Below are positions 40,961-52,319 of a DNA stretch of 64,000 nucleotides, piece after piece. The notes under the pieces were generated by a model. That model was not told where the DNA came from, did no database searches, and was given only the letters and a program-made list of their open reading frames with translations. The stretch is taken from contig CP154955.1 of assembly GCA_039621445.1 (NCBI GenBank), positions 44,291,540 through 44,355,539 on the forward strand. Direction: 5' to 3'. The stretch's first letter is position 1, and each line of letters starts with the position of its first letter. The DNA comes from Euglena gracilis. Lineage: Eukaryota > Euglenida > Euglenophyceae > Euglenales. The translations under genes and the position numbers were made by a program.

Positions 40961-43900
40961 ATTTCCAAGCACTGACCGGAGACTTGCCAGGTGGTAACCT
41001 TGCAAAAAGAAGTTTCACGGCTGCACACAGACACGTATAACCATGTGTGGCTGCATGTGTCATGTGTGTGTCTGTGTGTCAACATTTAATTGTTTGTAAA
41101 AATATACGCAGGCCATATATGAATACATATACGTGTATATGTTGTATGTGTGCATACATTTCTATCAATCCACATCATTGTCTTGTAGTCATTTTGGAGA
41201 GTGTGCATGGAAAAGACAGGACAATCAGCAAATGCATGGCCGGGCCCCTCAGGGGTCGTTGGCTCCACGCTGCCCACCGCCGGAGCCCCTTCCGGGCCCT
41301 CCGCGGCCACCACGGCCACTGCCACGGACACGGGGGCCACCGCCGGCGGGGACGGCTGTACGGGCACTTCGGGGTCCGCCTCGGCCACCGAAGGGGTCGA
41401 GGCCCCGGGGACCGCCGGGACGGCAATCAGGGTCGCTGCACGGGCCCAGCACATCGGGGAGGGGCACAGAGAGTTGGATGGGCCGAGGGAATGAGCCCAC
41501 CCGCCAAATAATAGTTTCCTCTTGGAAAACACCTGTTCTTGACCGTCATAGTCCAAAGCAAAAACACCGGGGTGGGGCACTTTCGACCCCCTCCCGGTGG
41601 GGTGGGGTTGGTTTTGGGGTGGGTACGCTATGGGACACACCCTGATGCCACCGGGGTCCACTTTCAAGGGAAATTTGCCTGGGTCGGCACAGGGGCCCGA
41701 AACCGACCCCCCAAAGGAGTGTCCTCCATTTTTTCCAAAAAAAGAAATATCCGTGATTGAAAATGCATATGTCCTTTGGCAGGCCTTTTCTCTTCACCAC
41801 ACGTGCCCATACATTCGGTTCTCATGTGTGTTTCATCGAAATCTCGGGCATTTTCAATCATTCTCACAGCCTTTTGTGTGGTTAATCCTATTGCTCACTA
41901 TTGTCCCCCGTTCCGTATTCTTTCACCCTTACAAGCAAATGCATTGTGATTTAGATATTTGCAATGCAGATACACCAGCAGCATCTGAATGCAGTGGGCT
42001 GTTGGATGAGGGCTGTGATGGGATTTCACACCGGACGAACAATACAAATGAGGCGCAACTCAGCACACTTCCACCCCAAACACAAAACTCCCGCAAAACC
42101 CCTTCGGTAAATAGCCTGGGTATCCCGACTGGAGGTGTATAAATTGGGGGGCTGAACTGGGTCGGGCTGGGCAGAAAGCAGACAATTGCCTGAAAAATGA
42201 CCTGCAAAACGCAGTTTAGGGGAAAAAATGAGCACTTGACAACCCCCCAAAATGCCGAAATCACTCCCAAAACACCATTTTCGGCCATTTTTGAAAAAAA
42301 TTTTCGAAGCGCCGAAAAAGTTTGGGCCGGGCCCTCCAAAAAAGAGGCTGGCTGGCAGGGCAAGGAGCACCCCGGGAGGGGGGGGTGCTGCTGCGGTTGG
42401 GCTGGGCCAAAATCGGGCTGGCTGCCCCCCGGAGGGGGGGAGGGGGGGGGAGGTGCTGCAAAACCGTAAAGAGATGTATAATTGTAATTCAAGGAATTGT
42501 TGGTCGAAATGCGACCCCCAAGTTAATACCCCCAAATACCCATTTTGGCAAAAATGTCAAAAAAGGCATTCTTGAGGATGGCAGTCAAACCACATGAAAT
42601 TTGCAAAAAAAATCGGAGTTGGGTGGTTTTGAAGAAGTTTTTTTTTCCTCGTCTGTGACCGGTCTAAATATCCTTCACCAGGCTTCACCAGCCAGGAGGG
42701 TTTGTAAATCTATCTTTTGGCTGGTCTGCCTAAGGGATAGGGACAAATGAAGGGAATATGAAAAGGAGGAGGTCTAGGCAGGGAGGTCGGAGCCTTTCTG
42801 CACCGAGAGAAAAAAAGTGAAACCTGGCAGCAGTGTATCATGCAAGGGTGATGAGACGAACCGTGTCGAAGACAGCAGAGCGACACTGGCTGGGGGTGGG
42901 TATTGTGTCCGTCGGCTCTGCCACTGGTGGCGTGGCAGGGCGAGGCTCCGTGTGGCGCGACGGCTCCACCTTGTGGTCTGGCCCACGCCCCTGTTTGCTC
43001 CCCCGCAGACATAAATGGGAAATGGGCACGTTTCGGCGATCGCCCATCTCGGATGGCAACCGACAGGTCCAAGGAGTGGAAAACCTTCCAACCCAAACAG
43101 GAGGCAGAGGAAAGTCTGTCAGACATGAGACGTGCGCGGGATGCACGATGCACCGCCCCTCCGCCGGGGCAAAAGCGTTTTCTGGAAAGACTGGAATCAA
43201 AGACAATGTGGGACTTTCAGAGGACAGATTAGAGGGATAACTCTCGCAGCTGACCAAAGCTAGCCAAAATGTTTCCACACCTTGTAGGTCCAAAGGTCCA
43301 CCCTGAAGGTCCAAAGCTTGGCCATCCCTGCAAGAACGAAACAAATATACTAAAGAACCCAAGAAATGCCTGGAAAATTTGGAATTACACCCTGGGGGGA
43401 GAGGGGGGTGTCCTGGAGTTCCTGGGCATGAATGCACAAGGACCATCACCACTGTCGCTCACCTGTACTTGGGGAGAGAAGACGTAGTCTCTGGTCAGCA
43501 ACCCACAAAAATCAACGAGTTGTCCCCCCCCAGTGCATTCAAAAGGAGCTGTATGGTGTTATGTCGCCACCCATTGATGGACTCCTCTCAAATAACTCCC
43601 AGTTTATTGTGTGGACTTGAAATCAGCGTCCAGGGGGGTAAGCGTATCATTTGGTCGATTTCTTCGAAGTCAAAAATCGAACCAACATTGCCTCAACAGG
43701 CTCTGCAATGACATTTCAGGACTTTCTGCACAATTGATGCTCTGTTTGACGTGCTTTCCGAAACAATTTCATCCAACTTTGTGATCCTTGCAACATCTAT
43801 TCAATCTGTGATAGAATATTTCTGCTGACTTTTTCTCTCTTAACCTTCATGGCTATTGGAGGGATGATTATTTGGGGGGTCAGTAACATGGGGAGGCTTA

Positions 43901-46900
43901 CTCCTTCATGGTCAGACCTGTGCCCACCGTACGGGAAGGAAGGACAGCTGGCAGTCGACCACGGAGGAGGGGGGACAAAAGCTGACAAAAGATGGGCGTG
44001 GCCTGGCGCCGGCGGCGGCGATGGCATGGCGGGCTCCAGCGGCCGTGGGGGGTCCATCAACCGCCGCACGTCAAAGCCCCCTTCTGAACGACCGGGGGTG
44101 GCACGCCCAGCCGCGCGGCGGGCAGGGATTCAAAAACGGGGGAGAGAGAGGAGACGGGATTGCTCAACAGCCCGCGGGGCGTCGTTTCCGTCCTCTGCGA
44201 GACTCCGGAAAGGATTTGAATGGCAATTTGTTGCAGGGTTTGCCGGGGCTGTTCCGCCTGCCCATACACACGCTCTCACGTTGCAAATAAAGGGGGCTTG
44301 GGAGTTGGGGGCTGTTTGAAATGGTCAAAGACCACCATGGCTATTCGCAACTGAATTTATTGTAGGAACAAACCTTATGACACCCAAACCCGTAAAATGA
44401 TGGGGTTTGACTCCCCTGAGATTCCCAGATACCCATGCAGACGTGGTGATACCCCCACCAGAATCTTTTATCAGGAGTGGGTTTCGTGGTTGTTGCCCCC
44501 CGCCCCCCCGATGAGTAAAACCACACTCAAATGATGCCCACCAGGCTATTGCTTAAGGAGGGGGGGTCCAGTGGCTAGCCATTTTGCTAGACACTGGAAA
44601 TAATGGACTAGCTAGACCACCCTCCTCCCAGGGGGGTCCCCAAATGGAGAAAAACATTCCTCCGGCGCTGTGCACCGAGGAGAAAATGAGGGTTTTAAAA
44701 TGCATTTTTGGCCGATTTTGTTCCAAAAATTCCCCAAAATGGCCAAAAATGGGCATTTTTGGCCAGTTGCGAAAAAAAATTCAGCGCTTCGCACCGGTCA
44801 CTGGAATAATAGCCCTGCTTGCAGACCCCCCCAGGTGGGTCTGCTAGGATTTCCACTGGCCAAATTTTGGACTAGGTGCAGTCCAGCCCCCCTCAGGTGG
44901 GGGGTACTGCGAACCCTTAAGCAATAGACTGATGCCTACCCACAAAACCTTTAAATCCTGATTTGTACTGGATGCGGTGGTTGGGCTTGTTTGAGCATTG
45001 AAATGTGATATACACTGAGTTCATTCCAGGAAATGGGACCTGAAAGAGGCCCAAACTGGGAAAAAAAACAACAAACTACACACTGGCTTGCGGACGCCCT
45101 GGAAGCCAGACAGGAGACAAAACGTGTACACAACACCAGCGTCGGGTAGCAGCAGTTTGCCACGTTGGGCACCGTCCCTGACACAGCCGGCCGCGGGCTG
45201 CGCAGCGGGCTGCCCCGACCACGTGAACGGGTGGCTGCCCCGCGAGTCCACCGCCGTCTCGCGTGGCCCCGGCCCGCCCTTCCCGTGCCACAGCCCAGCC
45301 GCCTTGAAGGGCTTGGGCTTCCACGGGCGGTACACCTCCGCTGCCGCGACCACGGACTCGAAGGGGAACCGCCCCTTGGGCTGGAGGGCCCCCGGCAGGC
45401 GGTGGCGCGGGGGCGTGAGCCCGCAAACGGCCCATTGGTGGGCAGAGCGCAGGATGGCGGCTGAGAAGGTGTTAGTCTGGGGCAGGGCAATGACAGCGAG
45501 GGGACACACAAAACGAAGGAACCCGAACTCGCTACACGGGACCTGTGAGGGAGGGGAGGACCCCCACTCCCACCCATCATAAATGCAAACCTGAAAAAAA
45601 AATAAAAATATTCAAAACGCATTTTCACGGGGTTTGAACTCTTGTTGAAATTGTGGGGTTTGGGCTAAAACTTCTGAACTCGAAATGTTAGGTCGTCAAA
45701 AACCAAAATATTCGAACCTCACACCTCCCCCCCCCCCCGGGTCTTCCGAGTCGTGAAAAAAATTACCAGCCCAACCCTCATTTTTTGCATTGATTTGATG
45801 CACAGTTGAGAAGTGCAACCACCACCAGGATGTAACACACCCCAACCTCCCCACCCAGGGCCAGTCGCGGGGCCGCGGCAACGCACCGCCGCCTGGCCCG
45901 CAGGGTCGCCTCGTCGTACTTGATGCGGGGGCGGGAGGGCGCTATGTCCGAGGGTGGAGGGACAGCGGTGGGGGCGGCAGAGTGGAGACGACAGCCTGAC
46001 TGGGAGACGCCAGCCAGAGGATCCTGCCCCCTGCCCCCTGTGTTCTCAGGCTTGTCACAGTCACGCGCCCCAACCGTGACCGTGTGTGACCCACAGAGGG
46101 GGGACCCTTGCAAAGCGGCAACACTGCCCAGGCTGTCGGGTGGGCGGCACCCTGGCCCGCACTGTGCCGGCCGGAGGGTACCTCATCGCCCGTCGGGGCG
46201 GGAGGTTGCTGCCTCGCGGAGTCTGCAACAAAGGCTGCTGGAGAGACGGCACGGCGTTGGTGTGAGTGGATTGGTCCATCGCGAGCGGGTGGATGGGCGG
46301 GTGGGTGGGTGGTGGGCACTCAACAGGGGGGGGGGGCATGCACTACACCGGACCACAAAATTCGCACCAAAAACGTGACTCACTGACACATGCAATGTTT
46401 CCAAAACTGGGTGATGTTTTGGTCACGTTTGGGTGTCTCAGGGTCTGAAACTGTGTGCGCAAAAGGCGCACCATTTATTCACTTAGTGACCCCGAAGGGG
46501 GGCATGCACTCAAGTGGCCCAACACCTGACCGCACACCGCACGTCGTGTTCAGCACCGGGGACAAAGCCCCGCCCATTACCTACAGCATCAAACTGCATA
46601 TACCCATCACCTACAGCCTCAAACTGCCTAAAACAATTACCTACTGCCTCATACTGCCTGTACCCATGAAAACACCAGCAATCGCTGGTCAGTTGGTCCG
46701 TCCGCTTCACCGCACGGCCGCAACACATCGGGAGTTGCCGAAGCTGGGGGCACAGCACGTGAGGGCTCTTCGGCAGCACAGCGGGGTGGGCCTGCGGGCA
46801 CTCCCCGTAGCGGCCATTCGGTTTCCAGAACTACCCAACTGTTGCCGATGTCAGGGAGAGGGGGGCGGTCTTCTTTCAACTGCGCATAGCAGACCCGAGG

Positions 46901-49900
46901 TTGCTCGGCGCGCACATGCAGATGACAATGGTCCGGATGAAGTGAGTTCTCGCTTCCCCGTTTCGATAAAAAAAAAAACAACTAAAGGGGTTTTGATGTG
47001 GGTGCTCTCCAAATCTCTGCTCATCGGCGTCAAAACAGGAAACAATTTTCTTGATCCTTCCCTTCGTGCGTCACCTGAACACCTCCATTTTGTGTTAATT
47101 TGCATTTAACCTGCCCTTGAAAACACACCCTGCCAAAAACGTCAAAATTTTGGGGTCTGAGGAAATACAATTGTTGTTTTCTCACAAAACCACAATTTTT
47201 TGGAAATTTTTGATGCCTCAGGCAGACACACTGCTTTGTGGGAGGGTGGGGGCGGTTGAATGGGGCTCTGACAACTTACTTGAAAATGGTCGGCTCCGAC
47301 TTTCTGGAACACCCCCGCCGTGGCCAGTCCGGCCTGCTGAGGCCCCTGCCTCTGAGGTTCCGCCAGGGGCCTCCCATCCCCTGGGAGGAGGAGAACCTGC
47401 ACACGGGCTGGTCAAAAACTGGACTGCCCAAAAAAAACTGCAAAAAAACTGCAAAAAACTGCAAAAAATGCAAAAAAAATGCAAAAAAAATACAAAAAAA
47501 CCTGCACTTCAACAGAAAATAACAGTAAACAAGCAGAAATGCTGTAAATTGCCAAAACAACATAAATTGCCACTACATGAGCACCCCAATTCACGTTTTG
47601 GATTTTTGGCACAGTCTTGAAGCTGACGACGGCAAAAATGGAAGCAATCAATCAAATCTCACTTCAGAAGGTTTCATGAACGGAAATGGTTGATGCAGGA
47701 GAAATCATGGATTTGATTGCAAGTTTGCCAATGCTCCCGAATATGCTTTTTCTGCATTTTACAGTAAGACAATATGCGCGTTTGGATGCCTGGTCGCCAA
47801 CCGATTATTTTTGAGCATGTCTTTCCAAGTTGCACTTGATCAGCCTTAGAATCCCAAAATTATTCCTCATTACTTGCATCTGGTCAGAAATGGTGCAAAT
47901 GACACTTGCCGAAATAAGCATCGTGGCATCTGCCACCACATGCACAGGTTGGAGATGGTGCAATTTGATTTGGGGAGTAATTGTGGCCCTTGTCGCACTC
48001 TGCTTTTTGGAATGGAAGCTAAAAATAACCTGTGCAGTTCTGAGAGACAAGGCGGTCGGCAGGATAGTTAGGTGCAACTGAGTTGAGGCAACTGAAGGGA
48101 CAGTTGGAGTCAACACGACTGGTGTTGAGAAACATTCATCAAATATTTAGTCCAGCATAGTCAGGTGCAGAGAACCTTAAAAAAAAAACCTTAAATTTCC
48201 GCAAAGATAAAATTTCAAAAAGAATTTGGAAAAAAAAGCCACAAAAAAACTGCAAAAAAACCTGCAAAAAAACCCCAAAGCCTGAAAACAGCAAAAAAAA
48301 AACTGCACGATGTATTTTCATCCACCCTGCTCCCCCCCTGGCCACCAGGGGGTTGGAGGAGGGCTCGGAGGAGGGCCCTGAATGGGGTCGGGACCGTGGA
48401 GCTCCTCCTCAATGAGCCCCTTGCCGACGCGGGGAACCTGGGCAACCTCGCGGGGGTCAGGGGAGGGAGGGGGTGCTGTGAAGTGACCCGCCCAACACAG
48501 TGTGGATGGAAATGAAGGGGAACAGTGGGGGGCTTGGTTGGGCACTGTGCCTCAGTAAACATGCGTGAATTGGGGGGGGGGGCGCCACCCACCAACCTCT
48601 GGCGGTTGAGCTGCTCACTGTGCTGGAAGTGAACCAAACAGCACCCAACAAAGGCAAACCCCCATCCAGAAGCCGCCAGGGGCCACTGCTCGGGGACACT
48701 GCGGAAAACCGGTGGGGGGGCCTGTTTTCTCTTCAGCCCAAGGGTGGCTCAGCCGGTCCCGGGATCGAACAAGGTCGAAAATAAAAAAATGACGATAAAC
48801 AAGACTCTGGATGGTATGTGTGGCTGGACGATGGTGGGCGAGGGGGGTTTAAATATTTTCCGGGCACTGCACATCTCAGGTCTTAAACTGTGTGCACAAC
48901 ATGCGCACCATTTCCATTTATTCACTTAGTGACCCCGAGGGGGGGGGCACTAATACCCCAGCCCAAACCCAGTCATTTTTTTTTAATCCACCCACGCAGG
49001 ACCTCCTGGGGGAGTCGAGCGACCCACCCATCCACCCAAAATCCATCCGAAATCAGCCAAATACGTCTAGCCTTCGGCCGGGTAAACCTTATCCATGGGG
49101 GGGGGGGTCAAGCGAACCCACCCATCCAACCCATCCATCCACCCTTCAAAAGCCCCCTGGAGGGACCACACGACGGGTGTGAAACGAAACTGTGGTGGGC
49201 GCCCGGTGCACAGCACCGAGGGGGCTCACCCGCGGCGGGGGTTCACCCGCCCCGTCCCCGGCGAGGCCTTTGCAGCGCAGCGCCCGCAGCGTGTCCTCGT
49301 CGTAGCGGTACGGCCGGCCCCCACCGACGCCAGTCCCACTGCCGGGGACCACCGCCACCACGGCGGCGACCGCAGCCATCGGCCGGGGCCCGCCGCCATC
49401 GGGGGCAGGAGACTTCTTAAGCACCCCCGGGGGGTCCAGCCGGCCGGCCGGAAAAAGGTGGTGGCTGGACTCCCCCCCCTCAGGTGTGGGCGGTGGGGCC
49501 ACCGGCTGTTGGGCTGGACCCGGCTGGCACCTGAAAACAGGGCCCAAATCCAGGTCATCTTTTAAGCAAAATTTTGAGGCGAAAAATCTAAAAATTTTCA
49601 GGCTAAAAATTGACCAACACGGCCATTTTTGGCCACTTCGACCCCCCGTTTGAAAGTCTTCGGCGCTTTGGGCGGAATTTTTTGTCAGTCCAGCACGGCT
49701 TTGCTGGGCTGTGAAAACTTTATTACCACCGTCCGCAGCCCGGCTGGGAGGTGCTGGCTGGAAATAAAGGACCCCGGCCCAGGCGGTTGGATGGGTCCGG
49801 CTGAAGAATCCCCTGGTCCGGGGCCGCAGCGAGGGCCGCCCGGGCTGCCGCCGCCTGGAGCTGCGCCTCGATGGCCGCGCAGTCGAACACGGCGGGGTGG

Positions 49901-50470
49901 TCCGGTAGCGGGCGATGCCCCCAGGAGGGGGGGGGGCGGAGTGTGACTCCCCCCCCCCGAGTTGACAAGTAAGCCCGTATTGGCAGAATGCACGGAAGGG
50001 CATTGGCAGCATGCCCCCAGCACCAGCAGGCACTGAAGGGGGTGAGGCCCGCTGCTTGAAATCGCCGGGGGACCTGTTGTCCACTCTTTCGCCCGTTTGG
50101 ACCTGACCGCTGCAGCGGTTGTCACCTTGGGGACGTTGCGGCTGATTTCTCATGTTGGAGAGTCCACTGTGATCCCGTCCCCAGGGAAGTTGCCATGAAG
50201 GGGAAAGGCGGAGGACATGCTGTGTGTGCGCGCACGCACTTGCATCAAAGGTTGGCAAGACCAGGCACACACCCCTGAGAAGGCGGTTGCACGGAGCAAA
50301 CCAAACCGGAGGCGTCTGCTCGTCGAGGCCAGGGCAGTATGACAGCCCCGCCTCCTGGGCGGAGGTCGGCCAGCGAGGGCTGCGGAGCGGCCCAGGAGTA
50401 CGGGTCGTTGCGGAACCGCCCGCCGTTGCCGTCTGGTCGGAAATCGGTACTGACCCCAGGCCCTGGACTG
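40680..50470 (-). CDS. Low-complexity protein gene with recurring P-[FY]-[ST]-W and YDE[AD]TLRA motifs
   Basis: Minus-strand exon islands, 5' to 3': ~50470-50310 (NDPYSWAAPQPS), ~49925-49816 (HPAVFDCAAIEAQLQA), ~49405-49225 (PYRYDEDTLRALR), ~48470-48340 (RVGKGLIEEELHG), 47396-47280, ~45945-45890 (RIKYDEATLRARR), ~45475-45185 (SHPFTWSGQPAAQ), ~41460-41230 (Pro/Ala/Val-rich) and ~40960-40680 (SPFTWSIPSNQAAQ). Two motifs recur in separate exons, which argues for one gene of a mostly disordered protein. The Y-x4-L core recalls eIF4E-binding sites (Y-x4-L-hydrophobic), but here the last position is Arg, so it does not meet that rule. Function is unknown. Whether the 40-41 kb islands belong is unsure. 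Confidence 0.5.
41230..41460 (-). CDS. Probable exon, Pro/Ala/Val-rich linker
   Basis: Reads VPAVPGASTPSVAEADPE and VPVQPSPPAVAPVSVAV with strong GC3 bias. Low complexity, probably disordered. Confidence 0.4.
41480..43980. other. Long stretch with C/G-run element fragments, no gene called
   Basis: Element fragments lie at about 41530-41750 and 42195-42470 (TTTTTGAAAAAAATTTTCGAA core with C/G runs). The rest, including 42600-43980, has weakly open frames on both strands and no motif. Confidence 0.4.
43985..44280. other. GC-rich island, strand undecided
   Basis: Frames are open on both strands. The minus one reads QTLQQIAIQILSGVSQRT and SSLSPVFESLPAARLG, the plus one is Arg/Gly-rich. No family is recognised. 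Confidence 0.3.
44546..44925. mobile_element. MITE with 10-13-bp perfect inverted ends and TA flanks
   Basis: The ends are CTATTGCTTAAGG and CCTTAAGCAATAG. Read as TA duplications outside TTGCTTAAGG/CCTTAAGCAA, this has the mariner-type layout. The interior holds C/G runs, a mirror of GGCCAAAAATGGGCATTTTTGG, and CACTGG words. Non-coding. Confidence 0.7.
45185..45475 (-). CDS. Exon with PFTW motif
   Basis: After acceptor CACCTTCTCAG the frame reads ILRSAHQWAVCGLTPP, then KGRFPFESVVAAAEVYRPW, KPKPFKAAGLWHGKG and SRGSHPFTWSGQPAAQPAAG. This is the best protein text in the locus, about 95 codons with strong GC3 bias. The donor is probably GCT|GTGTCA. Confidence 0.65.
45890..45945 (-). CDS. Short exon with YDEATLRA motif
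   Basis: Acceptor TCGGACATAG precedes APSRPRIKYDEATLRARRR; a donor GTGCGT follows. The motif is shared with the 49225-49405 exon. Confidence 0.55.
46380..46515. repeat. Dispersed ~110-bp repeat, copy A
   Basis: CTCAGGGTCTGAAACTGTG, GCGCACCATT and TTCACTTAGTGACCCCGA appear here and again at 48860-48950 in the same order and strand. A further partial copy of the AGTGACCCC end lies near 56925. Confidence 0.65.
47280..47396 (-). CDS. Exon with exact splice sites
   Basis: Acceptor GTGTGCAG and a strong donor CAA|GTAAGT bound exactly 39 codons, phase 0. One frame reads VLLLPGDGRPLAEPQRQ and AGLATAGVFQKVGADHFQ. A second open frame (WRNLRGRGLSRPDWPRRG) is less likely because it would need other phases. 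Confidence 0.6.
47424..47512. repeat. Phased A-tract repeat
   Basis: CTGCAAAAAAA and ATGCAAAAAAA words repeat about every 9-12 bp, eight or so times. A-tracts at helical spacing are expected to bend DNA. Confidence 0.85.
47520..48230. other. Intron-like sequence, no gene called
   Basis: AT-richer sequence. An 83-codon plus frame near 47830-48081 lacks the exon codon bias and any motif. Confidence 0.4.
48235..48312. repeat. Phased A-tract repeat
   Basis: AAAAAACTGC and AAAAAAACCTGC words repeat about every 11-13 bp, as at 47424. Confidence 0.8.
48340..48470 (-). CDS. Probable exon of the low-complexity gene
   Basis: Reads REVAQVPRVGKGLIEEELH and GPDPIQGPPPSPPPTPW. Helical start, then proline-rich. 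Confidence 0.45.
49225..49405 (-). CDS. Exon with YDEDTLRA motif
   Basis: Reads PMAAVAAVVAVVPGSGTG, then GRPYRYDEDTLRALRCKG and AGDGAGEPPPR; the donor is CGG|GTGAGC. It abuts the element at 49406. Confidence 0.6.
49406..49815. mobile_element. MITE-like element in an intron
   Basis: The ends CAGGAGACTTCTTAAG and, inverted, CTGAAGAATCCCCTG bound 410 bp. The flanking 8-mers ATCGGGGG and GTCCGGGG agree at 6 of 8 places. The interior has C/G runs and the AAATTTTGAGGCGAAAAATC core. It fills the gap between two exon islands almost exactly. Confidence 0.5.
49816..49925 (-). CDS. Exon of the low-complexity gene
   Basis: Reads PLPDHPAVFDCAAIEAQLQ and AAAARAALAAAPD, an alanine-rich helix. Confidence 0.5.
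50310..50470 (-). CDS. Exon with PYSW motif
   Basis: After acceptor CTGGGGTCAG the frame reads DFRPDGNGGRFRNDPYSW, then AAPQPSLADLRPGGGAV and ILPWPRRA. The P-Y-S-W text matches the P-F-T-W motif of the 45-kb and 40.8-kb exons. Confidence 0.5.
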
Positions 50471-51295
50471 CCCTGGGTACTGCCGGCGCGTGTTGGGGGG
50501 CTGACCCCCCGGCCATCGGCTGCACACCGCAACTGACAACTACCTCGGAGCACCCCCTGAGGTAATTGTCGAACGAGCAAATGCAAGCACGGAGGGGGGG
50601 GGGGGGCAATTTCGGGGGGTGGCAAACACTGGGCAGCAAAGAGGGTGGTGACAACAGCCCTGCCCAGAGAGGGGCAGTGCGATGCTGCAATTTTGAAGGA
50701 CTCTGGTGTTAAATGTCAAACCTCAGGAAAGCTCAGCGTGGGCTGGGAGGGAGTGGAATGTGGGCATCGGGCTGCCTTCCCCCTCCCTTTCCAAAGGGGA
50801 CGCCCGTTCAGCCCTAAACAGAGGCACTGTGTCAACAGCACCCTGTTTCACCCGGGATGTCACGGACACCAGGAAGTACAAGGGGGGTTCGACCCCCCTG
50901 GGGGGGCTCAAGTTTTGAGGGGGTTTGTGCTGAAGAATGTTCCCCAAGAGGAAGCTTGTCGGGGTGGGCAGCTGGGACTGGCATGGGCAACACGAATGGG
51001 GGCAGGGGCCCCCACCCCACCCCCCCCTACCATCCCCCACCCCCACCCAAAAAAAACCCACGGCCCCCCCCCTACCCCCCCCCAGCCACTGGTGTTCACT
51101 CATCAAAAAAAAAAAACAGGGCACTGAGGGGCACCTGCGTCTGTTCCCTTCGCGCCTGGAACTCTGCACTGATGAGGGAACCATCCATCCCCTTGAGGTC
51201 CCACAACCCTCCTCCCCAAAGGCTGCCGCAGCCAGCCCCAATTTCAGCCAAGCCTGGCTCTGGCAGCAGCCCCACCTTTTTTTTTCACACATCAC

Positions 51296-51852
51296 CAGGG
51301 GGGGGGATATGCAACTTGGCCCTTCAAATTATGCAAGAGTAAAAAAAAATGCAAAAAAATGCAAAAAAAAATGCAAAGAAATGCAAAAAAATGCAACTTT
51401 TATGCAACTTGCATAAAACCACTGAAAAAAGGCTGGAATATAACAGAGTTTTGCTGCCTAAAATCCGCAAACATGTGGCAATGCCGGTGTACCTGTCAAT
51501 GATTCACCAAGAAGACCTCCTGGAAGACAACGGCAAGCACTGAAGCTCTGAAAATCAACATGAATGGCACCTGCACGTTCAGTCTAAGCAAATTGTCCAT
51601 GAAAAACAAACTCGGAAAACATTCACTCCTCTGCAAAGCTGCCTTTTAATAGGGTGAAAGTATCAAAGACCCCAGGCAACTGCAGAGGGACCAGAGGCAA
51701 AACATGACATGGCGACCGAGTACAAAAAAAATTCCAGGACAAAATATTCTATGCAAAAAACACAAAAAAATGCAAAAAATGCAAATTTCGGAAATTCCTG
51801 ATAATGCAAAAAAAAATGCAAATTATGCAAGTTGCATATTCCCCCCCCACTG
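51296..51852. mobile_element. Element with inverted GATATGCAACTTG ends and phased A-tracts
   Basis: The left end CAGGGGGGGGGATATGCAACTTG (with a G run) is mirrored at the right as CAAGTTGCATATTCCCCCCCC then ACTG. Just inside both ends TGCAAAAAAA words repeat at 9-12 bp spacing (51340-51400 and 51750-51830). The interior of about 340 bp has no gene. No clean target duplication is seen. It is related to the element at 27414. Confidence 0.65.
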
Positions 51853-51854
51853 CG

Positions 51855-52230
51855 TTTCTAGGATCCGGCCCAGGAAAAATTTCCTTCGCTTCCGGGGGAT
51901 GGTCCAGAATCCCCCCTGGGGGGGGGGGAACCCCTCCCCCAGGCTGTACTGGAAGGCTTGGGGGCCCCCACCTACCATTGAACCCACGCAATGAAAACTC
52001 CTTCGGTGCCGAAGGCGCCGAAGGAAACCCCGGACTGAAACATCGGCGCCCCCAGAAATACGGGAAGGCCTGGTGGGGTGGGGGGGGGGGGGTAGGAAGC
52101 ACCCCCCCACACACCAACCGCAGGGTTGTTGGGATTCACGTACAGCCCTGCCCCTCCCCTCCCCTGTACAAACCAACGCTGCCCCCCCGGGGGGGGGGGG
52201 GGCGTGGCAGCAAACTGGGCCAGAAGCGAA
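51855..52230. repeat. C/G-run element fragments
   Basis: Contains CTTCGGTGCCGAAGGCGCCGAAG-like nested palindromes (given here only in part) between G and C runs. It has the design of the MITEs above but unresolved ends. Confidence 0.45.
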
Positions 52231-52319
52231 TTTAGTGCCGGCCATAAACAGACAAGAAGCCTCAGTGCAACTAAGGGGGGGGGGGCGTGGGCGTGGCCAA
52301 ACAATGTCATCCACGGCCT

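Noticed and set aside
47830-48081. 83-codon plus frame with a hydrophobic stretch
   Set aside because: Codon use and GC content are those of introns. No motif and no splice context.
49146-50690. 514-codon minus ORF as a single exon
   Set aside because: It is open mainly because the region is GC-rich. It mixes frames of several exon islands, a MITE and C runs, and the motif-bearing text lies partly in other frames.
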